A DNA stretch of 34,652 nucleotides, taken from contig PKXF01000001.1 of the NCBI GenBank assembly GCA_003133385.1, forward strand, positions 1 to 34,652, written 5' to 3'. This document shows, piece after piece, positions 1 to 7,092 of this stretch. The notes under the pieces are model-generated. The model made no database searches, was not told where the DNA came from, and was given only the letters and a program-made list of their open reading frames with translations. The position numbers were made by a program, and so were the translations under genes. Source of the DNA: Candidatus Saccharimonadota bacterium. Its GTDB lineage: Bacteria; Patescibacteriota; Saccharimonadia; Saccharimonadales; UBA4665. Position 1 is the first letter of the stretch; each line of letters opens with the position of its first letter.

Positions 1-61
1 TATCTATCTGAACCTGGACACGAACGAAGTGGCGCTTATCTATCTGAACCTGGACACGAAC
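1..61. repeat. 36-bp tandem direct repeat at window edge (two copies, second incomplete)
   Basis: A 25-bp stretch beginning tatctatctgaacctgg is present identically at 1-25 and 37-61, giving a 36-bp period. The period is a multiple of three. On the plus strand it can be read as a 12-residue repeat (IYLNLDTNEVAL) in a frame open from the window edge to a TGA at 110-112. The array may continue to the left, outside the window, so its copy number is unknown. Two copies with an 11-bp gap do not look like CRISPR. Confidence 0.7.
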
Positions 62-112
62 CAAATTCCAGATTATATAAAGATTAACCAGGACTTACTG
101 AAACTTTTGTGA
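2..112 (+). CDS. Possible C-terminal end of a repeat-containing protein (partial)
   Basis: A plus-strand frame is open from the window edge to TGA at 110-112 and reads two copies of IYLNLDTN followed by QIPDYIKINQDLLKLL. It would overlap convergently the last 18 bp of the minus-strand gene that ends at 95. No start is visible and I recognise no family. The only arguments for coding are the in-frame repeat period and the amphipathic tail. The frame could equally be chance reading of a non-coding repeat. Confidence 0.2.
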   Translation: MYLNLDTNEVALIYLNLDTNQIPDYIKINQDLLKLL

Positions 113-877
113 ATTCGGGGGTACGATTGGAACATCCGGGTAGCTATTAAACTGGCCTGTCGAGGCAGCAATACCCAACATGGCGAAGGCGGTTTCAACG
201 GTTTGATAGAGAGCTGTCCGGTGAATAACGTTCTGAGGCGGCGCATAAGGTTCTAAGGTCCAAGAGGCTATAGTGGCAGGATCTATCATAGCCATTTGTA
301 ATACTCGCCTCTGGTGCCGTTCAAGGTCAACATCGCCCACGCTTACCGATTCGGTATTAGTAGTTAGAAGGCTAAAAGCGCTATCTACATCCTGCCGGTT
401 TGTAATTTGTACCGCCCAATAGGTTTTTGCAGGGGCTTTTTCGCTCATAACGGCTCTGGCTTCAATTCGCGTGTCAAGTGCTTCCGCGGCGATACGTCGT
501 CCTCGAAGGACGCCGGTAGTATCCCTTTGTTGTTCCAGTGTTTCAACATGGCGGTTTACGAAACTTAAGGCAGCGGCTTCGGCGTTACGCTTTTCCCGGC
601 CCATTTCCATGCGGCGGTATTTTTTAGCGTACTCGTGGCCAAAGCCTTTGGAATTAAAGTAATTGTCGATATGCTGCCACACTATGGAATTGAAGAAGAA
701 ATCGAAGGCGGCCGGTTCCGGTGGCATAAATTCAAGCACAGACGAGCCTGGGGCTTTGTCGCTCAGGGAGCTTTTAAGAATCTGGCGGCCGGCCAATCTG
801 GCGGCGGCTAGACGTCTATTAGATAGGGCGTAAACATCTTTCGGCTTCACCCTGGGAGCTTCTGGACGCTTTGGCAT
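95..877 (-). CDS. Hypothetical protein, 260 aa, basic N-terminus
   Basis: I do not recognise this protein. It has no signal peptide or membrane segment. The first 40 residues are rich in Lys/Arg (MPKRPEAPRVKPKDVYALSN...). A central stretch, roughly residues 80-145, is charged and probably helical (YAKKYRRMEMGREKRNAEAA). The C-terminal third contains a Pro/Tyr-rich segment. The ATG has a plausible ribosome site, GAGG seven bases upstream. It is divergent from the ABC exporter gene, with about 105 bp between the starts; that gap holds A/T-rich promoter-like sequence. Length and clean coding suggest a real soluble cytoplasmic protein of unknown role. Confidence 0.75.
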   Translation of the reverse strand: MPKRPEAPRVKPKDVYALSNRRLAAARLAGRQILKSSLSDKAPGSSVLEFMPPEPAAFDFFFNSIVWQHIDNYFNSKGFGHEYAKKYRRMEMGREKRNAEAAALSFVNRHVETLEQQRDTTGVLRGRRIAAEALDTRIEARAVMSEKAPAKTYWAVQITNRQDVDSAFSLLTTNTESVSVGDVDLERHQRRVLQMAMIDPATIASWTLEPYAPPQNVIHRTALYQTVETAFAMLGIAASTGQFNSYPDVPIVPPNSQKFQ

Positions 878-982
878 AGCTAATCCTCGGTTTACCTTAG
901 CTTATATTACAATACTTTGTTATATTTTGCAAGAAGTTATAAATAGACGGGCTGGACTCTGTTATGCTTATACTTAAGCAGT

Positions 983-2890
983 ATGGACGACCAAAGGCTA
1001 ACAAAAGCTATCGAAGAAGGGGTAAGTAAAGGCGCCCCGGTTGATTTTATTGAATACAGCCTGATACGCGCCGGCTGGCCCAAGCAAATGGTCACCGAGG
1101 CAATTGATAAGTGGCTGCAGGAAAACGGCCGCTCGCATAAGACCACGGCGTTCAAGGATTGGCTTAAGAAATATTACGCTCAGGCCAAGCCGGCTATAGC
1201 CTTGATGGTCGTACTTAACACCATTGCCAGCGCCATTGCCCTATTGCAGCCGTGGCCGCTTAAACTGCTGGCCGACTCGGTTTTTGGGGCGGTGCCGGCG
1301 CCTTGGATATTGAAGCCTTATACCCATACCCCGAAGCTGATTCTGATCGTGGCTTTTTTGACGCTTTTGATCTTCCTATTAAGCCAGGCTTTTGGGGTCA
1401 TTAAAGACTATACGCTGCTTAAAATCGGCTTTTGGCTGAACCGTTCCATAAAAGAAGAGGCCTTCAGGCACATCCTGCATCTGCCGCTGTACCATGAGGG
1501 CCGGCTGCCCAAAGGCGACTATATTTATAGGCAAAATGAAGTTACGAACAGCCTATCCGATCTTATTTTAAACTCAACCAGCGCCATGATCGGCGACGTC
1601 ATCATGATTATCGGCGTGACTGGCATTATGCTGGCCCTTAACGCCAAGCTGACAATTACGACCATCGTGGTCATTCCCTTCCTGATATTCTCGGTCTGGC
1701 TGTTCGGCCCGGTTATGTCCCGCTTGGGTATGATGCTGACCAAGCTGTTCAGCGCCACATCGACTCTTATTGCCGAATCGATCGACAACTCCGAGATGGT
1801 CCAGGCCTTTAACCTCCAGGAGCGCCAGGTTCAGAAACTGAAGGACTTATGGCAGCAGACTTACGTAATATCCCGCAAAGGGCTACTGTGGGGCAAAGCT
1901 TTCCAATTCAGCAACGGCTTAGTGGTCATGCTAGGCACTTCCATCGTTATATATTTCGGCGGCACCGAGGCGCTGCACCAACAGTTTTCACTTGGTGACC
2001 TGCTTATTTTCATGACCTATTTGGGCTACCTTATCAGCCCGATCAGCGATATTACTTCGCAGATCACTATCCGCCGCCAGAAGCTGGTTAACGTGCGGCG
2101 GGTCTATGAGGTACTGAGTGACCATGAAGGCGTCGAGCACTTGCGTGAAGACCGGCGTTTGCCCCAGGTGCAGGGCCGTATCCAGTTCCAGAACGTGTCC
2201 TATGGTTATAGGGACAACATAGTACTGGACCAAGTAAGTTTAACCGTTGAGCCGGGTCAAAAGGTCGGTATTATCGGGCCCAGCGGTACCGGTAAGAGTA
2301 CTTTTTTAAAGTTATTGGACCTGTATATTGAGCCGACGGCCGGTAGGATTTTAATTGACGGGCTTGATATCCAAACCGTCAGTCTTCAGGATTTGCGGCG
2401 GTCTATAGCTTGGATTAGCCAATCGCCCCAGTTGTTTGCCACCTCGATTGCCGAAAATATGCAAGACGGCGACATTGCCCGGGTAATTACTCCTGAGGAA
2501 ATTTACTGGGCGGCGCAGGCGGCCAATATTAACGAGTTCGTTAATAAACTGCCGATGGGCATGAACTCTATTGCCGGCGAGGGCGGCTCCAGCCTGAGCG
2601 GCGGGCAGCGACAACGCATCTCAATTGCCCGGGCGCTGCTTAAAAACGCCCCAATTATCTGCATGGACGAGCCGACCAGCGCGTTAGATGATAAATCCGA
2701 GAAGCTAATTCTTAATTCTATAGGCTCGCTTATACAGAACAAAACGGTGCTTTTGGTCACCCACCGGCTGCCGCTGCTCAGCCTGATGGACAAGGTCTAC
2801 GTGCTGCAAGATGGCCACCTGGTTGATGTGGCCGAGTATGGCGGTATTGAGCAGTACACTTACCAGTTGCAGGTTAACGGCCAGCTATAG
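983..2890 (+). CDS. ABC exporter, fused transmembrane and ATPase domains
   Basis: A half-transporter of the MsbA/MdlB type, 635 aa, expected to dimerise in the cytoplasmic membrane and export lipids, peptides or drugs using ATP. Residues 1-47 form an extra soluble helical module ending in 'aGW....v.eAi', followed by a six-helix membrane domain (about 65-355) and an ATPase domain. The ATPase shows Walker A GPSGTGKST (432-440), signature LSGGQ (538-542), Walker B with D562 E563, and the switch histidine H594; all catalytic positions are intact. No clear Shine-Dalgarno precedes the ATG. A TATACT box ends eight bases before it, so the 5' leader may be almost absent. Substrate cannot be told from sequence. 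Confidence 0.93.
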   Translation: MDDQRLTKAIEEGVSKGAPVDFIEYSLIRAGWPKQMVTEAIDKWLQENGRSHKTTAFKDWLKKYYAQAKPAIALMVVLNTIASAIALLQPWPLKLLADSVFGAVPAPWILKPYTHTPKLILIVAFLTLLIFLLSQAFGVIKDYTLLKIGFWLNRSIKEEAFRHILHLPLYHEGRLPKGDYIYRQNEVTNSLSDLILNSTSAMIGDVIMIIGVTGIMLALNAKLTITTIVVIPFLIFSVWLFGPVMSRLGMMLTKLFSATSTLIAESIDNSEMVQAFNLQERQVQKLKDLWQQTYVISRKGLLWGKAFQFSNGLVVMLGTSIVIYFGGTEALHQQFSLGDLLIFMTYLGYLISPISDITSQITIRRQKLVNVRRVYEVLSDHEGVEHLREDRRLPQVQGRIQFQNVSYGYRDNIVLDQVSLTVEPGQKVGIIGPSGTGKSTFLKLLDLYIEPTAGRILIDGLDIQTVSLQDLRRSIAWISQSPQLFATSIAENMQDGDIARVITPEEIYWAAQAANINEFVNKLPMGMNSIAGEGGSSLSGGQRQRISIARALLKNAPIICMDEPTSALDDKSEKLILNSIGSLIQNKTVLLVTHRLPLLSLMDKVYVLQDGHLVDVAEYGGIEQYTYQLQVNGQL

Positions 2891-2922
2891 CCACGCTTGT
2901 TTAACATAGGCTGGCGTCCAGG

Positions 2923-2952
2923 TTGACAGTCTGGTTATGCTTATGATATGTT
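2923..2952 (+). promoter_or_regulatory. Candidate sigma-70 promoter for the LysM gene
   Basis: TTGACA at 2923-2928 and TATGTT at 2947-2952 are separated by 18 bp in the gap between the ABC exporter and the LysM gene. The gap (2891-3086) contains nothing else obvious. Transcription from here would leave an untranslated leader of about 130 nt with a GAGG-type ribosome site before the ATG at 3087. Assignment is by consensus match only. Confidence 0.45.
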
Positions 2953-3086
2953 TCTAGGGAATAGCCTGCTTGAAATCCTTGTTCGAGCGAACTCATGAAA
3001 AACAATAAACACCCTTAGCAAAAAATATTTTTATGTCGTATAACAAAAGAGACAAAAATGTATATAAAAAGAAGAGGTAGCAGGTA

Positions 3087-4730
3087 ATGTACCCATACGT
3101 CAATACAGACCCAGGTAGCACGTACTACGGAAAGGATTACTACGTAGAAACGGCCCCTCATGGGGAAGAAGCTCATGTGTATCAGGATGGTCGCAAAGAC
3201 TATGTTCCAGACAGTTATAATAACATCCCGGCTGCTGGGTGGTCCCCTCCAGGTACGCCGACTTACGGTTCTACTGGCGGTACTCCTGCGCCAGTTCCGG
3301 TTGCCGCTCCCCCTGCCGCCCCTCCCCCGGCTGCTCCGCCGCCAGCTGCGCCGGCTCCTCCTCCGTCCAATCCAGCACCACCGCCAAATAGCGGCTCGGC
3401 TATTGAGGGCATAGATAAACAAGAGGAAGAGATTAAATCTGAAATAGGCAGAATGGCTGGCGCTCAGCTTCCGAAACAAGCTTACGTAGAGGACAACCAG
3501 ATTCAGATGTCTGTCAGGCAATTGCAGAATCAAATATACGGAGCTTACGAATCAGGTGCTCTCAGCCAGCAACAAATGCAAGATATGGAAAGCACGACCG
3601 TTCAGCTAGGCATGACAGGCATCAGGCAGGAAATGGAGACATTGAAGAAGCTGGGATCAGCCTCTCCTATCGACCAGACTGACTTGAAAGCCCAATACGA
3701 TAATCTCTCAGCCGAAATAAGGGAAATGGAACAGCGCGGTGCCTTACCAAAACAATCAACCGGCGAGCTATCACAGACAATGCAGGTTCTGGAAAAAGAA
3801 ATCAATACATTTGCGGTACCTTCTGGTTCCACTCCTACGCCAAATCAGCCACCGACAACTCTAGGTGGACAAACCGGATCGTCGTCAGGTAGCAGTGATA
3901 ACAATAACAACAGCGGTTCTAGTTCTAGTTCAAGCTCATCTTCATCGGGTGGCGGAGCGATTGCCAGTGATGGCGGTGGCACCAATGCTCCGCTCAGTAG
4001 TGTTGCGGCAGCCCCTACAGCACCAAGTGGTGACAGTACCAGTAGTACGCCCGCTACTCCGGTGGCCAGCGGCGCTACGTACACTGTCGTATCCGGCGAT
4101 ACCATGTGGGGCATTGCTCAGAGTAATAATATTCCGCTTTCCCAACTTGAAGCCCTGAATCCGCAAATCCAGCATCCTGAGCTTATACTCCCAGGCGAAA
4201 GTATTAACATCGGTAGTGGCGGTGTAGATACTAATACCAGTACTGCCAGCAGCGGTGCCACCTATACGGTGGTCCATGGTGATACGCTTAGTGGTATTGC
4301 GGAGGCTAATGGAATGAGTACCAGCCAGATTGAAGCCTTGAATCCGCAGATTAAAGACCCCGACCTTATTTTCCCAGGACAAAGTGTTAATTTGGGTAGC
4401 GGTAGCACGGCTACACCGGACTCAAGCCAACCAGCCGCGGTGGTGGTAGGCCCGTCGACGTCGACTGACACAAGTGGCTCAGCCAATAGCGGCATTACTG
4501 GAAGCTCTACTAGCTCAGGCGGTGGAGCTATCGGTTTCCCGGACAAGTCCAGCTACAGCAATATCGGCAGCGAAACGGCCAAAGCCGGTGACATCACACT
4601 TGGCGAGAAAGCCGCAGCCCAAGGCTGGGCAGATAGCAGCGGCGGGGCAATTTCCGATATAGCTAAGAACGTATTTGAGGTTGATAATCATACTTCTACT
4701 GATCCGCTGAAGATAGACGAGAAGAAATAG
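3087..4730 (+). CDS. LysM-domain protein with Pro/Ala- and Ser-rich linkers
   Basis: A 547-aa protein with two LysM modules, at about residues 330-375 and 391-436 (TYTVVSGDTMWGIAQ and TYTVVHGDTLSGIAE, each ending in LNPQI..P.LI.PG.S.N.). LysM binds N-acetylglucosamine-containing glycans such as peptidoglycan. Around these are a Tyr/Asp-rich N-terminus (1-50), a Pro/Ala-rich linker (about 70-108), a charged probably coiled region (about 110-230) and Ser/Gly/Thr low complexity. There is no hydrophobic signal peptide or membrane helix, which is odd for a wall-binding protein. Either export is unconventional or the start is elsewhere, but GAGGTAGCAGGTA before the ATG supports this start. It converges on the HAD-like gene with an 11-bp gap. 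Confidence 0.88.
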   Translation: MYPYVNTDPGSTYYGKDYYVETAPHGEEAHVYQDGRKDYVPDSYNNIPAAGWSPPGTPTYGSTGGTPAPVPVAAPPAAPPPAAPPPAAPAPPPSNPAPPPNSGSAIEGIDKQEEEIKSEIGRMAGAQLPKQAYVEDNQIQMSVRQLQNQIYGAYESGALSQQQMQDMESTTVQLGMTGIRQEMETLKKLGSASPIDQTDLKAQYDNLSAEIREMEQRGALPKQSTGELSQTMQVLEKEINTFAVPSGSTPTPNQPPTTLGGQTGSSSGSSDNNNNSGSSSSSSSSSSGGGAIASDGGGTNAPLSSVAAAPTAPSGDSTSSTPATPVASGATYTVVSGDTMWGIAQSNNIPLSQLEALNPQIQHPELILPGESINIGSGGVDTNTSTASSGATYTVVHGDTLSGIAEANGMSTSQIEALNPQIKDPDLIFPGQSVNLGSGSTATPDSSQPAAVVVGPSTSTDTSGSANSGITGSSTSSGGGAIGFPDKSSYSNIGSETAKAGDITLGEKAAAQGWADSSGGAISDIAKNVFEVDNHTSTDPLKIDEKK

Positions 4731-4741
4731 TTTAAGGTTGA

Positions 4742-5335
4742 CTAAGGCACTTCGCTGCTTAGTATTTGCTCAAGTGTCTGTTGCAAGTTAGGCAGGCCGG
4801 CAAAAGACAGGGCGCCAATGCCCAAACTCTGGGCAAACTGCAGGTATGCGGCGTTGCCGCTAACGACCATGGTTGAGCGCGGCGGTTCGCCGATGGCTTG
4901 CAAGGCCTGGGCAAACACATCCTGGCTTAACAGTGGGGCTTTAAGGTTCAGCGGCAAGGGCCCGGTAATGACCTCAAACAATTGGTTCTGTTTATTATAC
5001 TCACTTAAGATGGCATATTCCTGGGGGCCGAGATTGGCCAACACTCCCAGTTTGACGAAGTGGCCGTGGAGATTACGCATAAAATTGGTTACGGCTGGCG
5101 AGATAGACTCCTGCCGGAGCGTAAAAATATTGGAATCAATGTCCGGACGGCTCAGCTTATACCTGAAAGAGTCGGCAACTTTGTCTGGTGTAATTTCGCC
5201 TCGGAAATATTGGTCGACTACGGCTTGGAGCTCTCCGGCCACGGCCGGCCCGCTCTGTTGGGCAATGGCAAGATAGTCTGAAAATACATCTGGCACCCAG
5301 ACGCTGTAAAAGTCAAAGAAGATGGCTCTTATCAT
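4742..5335 (-). CDS. HAD-superfamily-like protein, probably catalytically inactive
   Basis: A 197-aa protein with the layout of a small haloacid-dehalogenase fold: opening strand MIRAIFFDFYSVW, helical cap, second strand KLGVLANLG, lysine in 'LNLKAPLLSQDVF', and fourth strand STMVVSGNAAYLQFAQSLGI. The family needs DxD in motif I and acidic residues in motif IV. Here motif I is D8-F-Y10, so the second Asp is missing, and motif IV has Ser-Gly-Asn instead of acids. The motif III lysine seems retained. Known HAD phosphatases need both aspartates, so I infer a binding or structural role, or an altered chemistry. Cytoplasmic; it stands alone between the LysM gene and dapA. Confidence 0.7.
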   Translation of the reverse strand: MIRAIFFDFYSVWVPDVFSDYLAIAQQSGPAVAGELQAVVDQYFRGEITPDKVADSFRYKLSRPDIDSNIFTLRQESISPAVTNFMRNLHGHFVKLGVLANLGPQEYAILSEYNKQNQLFEVITGPLPLNLKAPLLSQDVFAQALQAIGEPPRSTMVVSGNAAYLQFAQSLGIGALSFAGLPNLQQTLEQILSSEVP

Positions 5336-5401
5336 TACTCCCTAGAATAGCAGAAAGCTTACCTGCTCGTCATCTAATATCAGGGGACTTTTAACGACTT
5401 T

Positions 5402-6373
5402 TTAGGTTTGTTCAAGGTCGGCTAGTACTCTAGGCGCTTTTTGCCGCAGATAGTCCATTTCTGCGGGCGTTGCTATCATCGGGGGCAAACAGTCACCAAC
5501 GACGCTGGCACCAAGGATGTGAGCCATCATGACTTTAGTTGGAATCGGATTCGGCGTATCGTGTAGCTGTCCGATTTCATCGGTGTGAACCGACTCAAAT
5601 TCACACGATGGAATTAGCCTTGCCTCTAACGATTCGGCTTGTTCTACATCACCTGAAAAGTGTGATTCAAGCATCCGGCCGATGGTCCGGCCAGCCCAGT
5701 GGCTAGCCACCGATATGGCGCCGACCGCCCCAGCTCGGGCAAAGGCCAGGTTCAGGTTGTCGTCACCGCTGTATAGCGCCAGGTCGCTGCCGAATCGTTC
5801 ATGCAAAGCCTCAGCCATGGCAATTGTGCCGGTGGCATCTTTGACAGCGTTCACTACGCCCTTGTCTACCAGTCCACTAATAGTCTCAAGCTCGACTAGC
5901 TTGCCGGTACGCACCGGGATATTATAGAGCGTAATCGGCAAATCGCTCACGCCACGCAGCTGCTGGTAGTAATGACTGATGCCGAACTGCGTTGGCCGGT
6001 TGTAGTAGGGTGAGACAGCCAGGATGCCATTAAGCGAGCCACGCCGGTCGGCTTCTTTAGTCAGGCTTACCGCCTCTTCGGTATTATTGGACCCTGTACC
6101 GCCGAGTAACGGCACGTCCGGTCCAACTGCCTCGCGCACCACATCGAACAGATCAAGCTGGTCTTCAACCAGCAGCGTAGGGCTTTCGCCGGTCGTGCCG
6201 GCCAGTACTAGCCCGTCCGAGCCGTTAGCCACTAAATAGGTAGCCAGTTCCTGGGCAGCATCATGGTTTAGCCTTCCACTTTGCCCGAAGGGCGTAATCA
6301 TAGCGGTCAGTACCCGCGGTCCTATCGTATTCTCCGGTGTCGCCGCTTGTTCAAAATTCATTCTTTCACTCAT
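5402..6373 (-). CDS. dapA: 4-hydroxy-tetrahydrodipicolinate synthase (DapA family)
   Basis: A 323-aa class I aldolase of the DapA/NAL barrel family. DapA condenses pyruvate and aspartate semialdehyde in the lysine/diaminopimelate pathway. Visible hallmarks are AGTTGESPTL (T60 T61), SPYYNRPTQFG, YNIPVRTG (Y150, R155, the Arg that binds the semialdehyde carboxylate in DapA) and the Schiff-base lysine K178 in NAVKDATG. The residues fit DapA better than N-acetylneuraminate lyase. The ATG follows TAGGAG by six bases. Its leader contains a small ORF and a terminator that together resemble attenuation (6403-6514). No other lysine gene is in the window, so the pathway context is unknown. Confidence 0.88.
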   Translation of the reverse strand: MSERMNFEQAATPENTIGPRVLTAMITPFGQSGRLNHDAAQELATYLVANGSDGLVLAGTTGESPTLLVEDQLDLFDVVREAVGPDVPLLGGTGSNNTEEAVSLTKEADRRGSLNGILAVSPYYNRPTQFGISHYYQQLRGVSDLPITLYNIPVRTGKLVELETISGLVDKGVVNAVKDATGTIAMAEALHERFGSDLALYSGDDNLNLAFARAGAVGAISVASHWAGRTIGRMLESHFSGDVEQAESLEARLIPSCEFESVHTDEIGQLHDTPNPIPTKVMMAHILGASVVGDCLPPMIATPAEMDYLRQKAPRVLADLEQT

Positions 6374-6402
6374 TGTATTCTCCTAAAATTAACCTGGTTA
6401 TT

Positions 6403-6435
6403 AAAAAAGCCCCGGGCCGTAGCGCGGGGTTTTTT
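6403..6435 (-). terminator. Intrinsic terminator in the dapA leader (attenuator)
   Basis: On the minus strand CCCCG/CGGGG (6425-6429 with 6410-6414) forms a GC stem with a 10-nt loop and runs into six U residues; the flanking A6/T6 can extend it. It lies 30 bp upstream of the dapA start and downstream of the leader ORF, so read-through is needed to express dapA from the leader promoter. Its loop and top base pair belong to the competing 10-bp pairing (6416-6425 with 6455-6464). Confidence 0.8.
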
Positions 6436-6464
6436 GTTTGGCAGGTCAAGGAAAGCGCTACGGC
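6416..6464 (-). promoter_or_regulatory. Candidate antiterminator pairing overlapping the leader stop codon
   Basis: GCCGTAGCGC at 6416-6425 is a perfect 10-bp inverted match to GCGCTACGGC at 6455-6464, 29 nt apart. One arm contains the stop codon of the 18-codon leader ORF. The other occupies the terminator loop and one base of its stem. The two folds are therefore expected to exclude each other: a ribosome reaching the stop codon would cover the first arm and allow termination, while a ribosome held further upstream would leave it free. The pairing is seen; the regulatory logic is inferred. Confidence 0.55.
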
Positions 6465-6514
6465 AACAGCTTCTGGCGCTTCTTTACTTCTTCTGGAATT
6501 ACTAATTTGAACAT
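6458..6514 (-). CDS. Putative leader peptide, 18 aa, upstream of dapA
   Basis: The ORF reads MFKLVIPEEVKKRQKLLP then TAG. It carries four lysine codons, including tandem AAG at codons 11-12, placed before the terminator that precedes a lysine-pathway gene. An extended -10 box (TGATATGAT) ends seven bases before the ATG, so the message would be nearly leaderless. Classical amino-acid attenuators share this design: regulatory codons, stop codon inside an RNA arm, then alternative hairpins. Lysine sensing is inference; Glu-Glu-Val-Lys-Lys or another cue is possible, as is a small functional protein. Confidence 0.5.
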   Translation of the reverse strand: MFKLVIPEEVKKRQKLLP

Positions 6515-6521
6515 GGTATGT

Positions 6522-6530
6522 ATCATATCA
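6522..6530 (-). promoter_or_regulatory. Extended -10 promoter of the dapA leader
   Basis: The minus strand reads TGA-TATGAT, an extended -10 element, with the leader ATG (6514) seven bases downstream of its end. The usual start distance puts the first transcribed base at or next to the A of ATG. The -35 region is weak, which is tolerated by extended -10 promoters. Confidence 0.5.
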
Positions 6531-6553
6531 CAAACACTGCAAGATCTCTAAAC

Positions 6554-6583
6554 AAAAAAGACCTTCGAATTAATCGAAAGTCT
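6554..6583 (-). terminator. Intrinsic terminator of the tmRNA gene
   Basis: Minus strand AGACTTTCGA...TCGAAGGTCT forms a 10-bp stem with one G-U pair and a 5-nt loop, followed by six U residues. It begins four bases after the CCA end of tmRNA. Confidence 0.9.
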
Positions 6584-6587
6584 CTTA

Positions 6588-6996
6588 TGGTGGAGCTGCC
6601 GGAGATTGCATCCGGGTCCGTCGGTTTAACATGGTTAGTCTTCTACAGGCATAGTTTGTTTTAGGATCTTAGGCAGTGGGTATCAAAACAAACAAACATT
6701 CCACTGCAGCAGTCCAAAGTCTTAGCAAGTAGCTAGGACATTTCTACTTGAGCGTCCAGAATATATGACGCGCTTTCGCACTATCTGGCGTCGTGTTCAG
6801 CGCGGCTTTAGTGATTAAGCTAAAGCTGGTGCGGGCTGTAGTGTAAATAGCGCAGCGAGGTTTTGGGCCCCGTTACGTACAAATGCTACAGCTTCGCTAA
6901 TTTTAGAAGTTGCATCTAAAAAATTTGCCTATACGCTGACAAGCGACCTGCTGATCTAACCGATAAAGTCCAACGTCGAGCTTAACATTCAGCCCC
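6588..6996 (-). ncRNA. ssrA: Transfer-messenger RNA (tmRNA, SsrA)
   Basis: The 409-nt RNA rescues stalled ribosomes by adding a degradation tag. The 5' end GGGGCTG pairs with CAGCTCC before the discriminator A and an encoded CCA, forming the tRNA-like acceptor. The 3' part contains the T-arm (GGACCCGGATGCAATCTCCGG). A tag frame ends in GCT TTA GCT TAA, and the stop lies in the loop of a perfect hairpin (GCTTTAG/CTAAAGC, 6805-6826), as in helix 5 of known tmRNAs. The frame is open back to GCA at 6926-6928, giving up to 37 codons ending QPAPALA. GCA at 6911-6913, 84 nt from the 5' end, is a likelier resume point and gives 32 codons starting ATSKISEA. The resume codon is not certain. Confidence 0.93.
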
Positions 6997-7029
6997 TCGT
7001 ATGTGCCGCCGTAGTTACGACGGCCCATT

Positions 7030-7038
7030 ATTGTATCA
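7030..7038 (-). promoter_or_regulatory. Extended -10 promoter of tmRNA
   Basis: Minus strand TGA-TACAAT lies about 34 nt upstream of the mature tmRNA 5' end. The primary transcript would carry a short 5' piece with a small hairpin (CCGTCG...CGGCGG, 7008-7025), presumably removed by RNase P. Confidence 0.6.
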
Positions 7039-7092
7039 CGTTTGAGGTTATATTTCTAGCTTTTAGGGCATCCAGGTCAGGCGACTAGCGAG

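Noticed and set aside
1-61. CRISPR array at the left edge
   Set aside because: The two copies are separated by only 11 bp, the unit has no palindromic ends, and the period fits codons; no spacers are seen.
3015-3533. 172-aa minus-strand ORF opposite the LysM gene start
   Set aside because: Its Arg/Trp-rich middle is the antisense of the Pro/Ala codons of the LysM protein linker.
6374-6520. Lysine riboswitch or T-box before dapA
   Set aside because: The leader is too short for a lysine riboswitch, and I see no T-box AGGGTGG-like core or specifier loop. A translated ORF with competing hairpins explains the region better.
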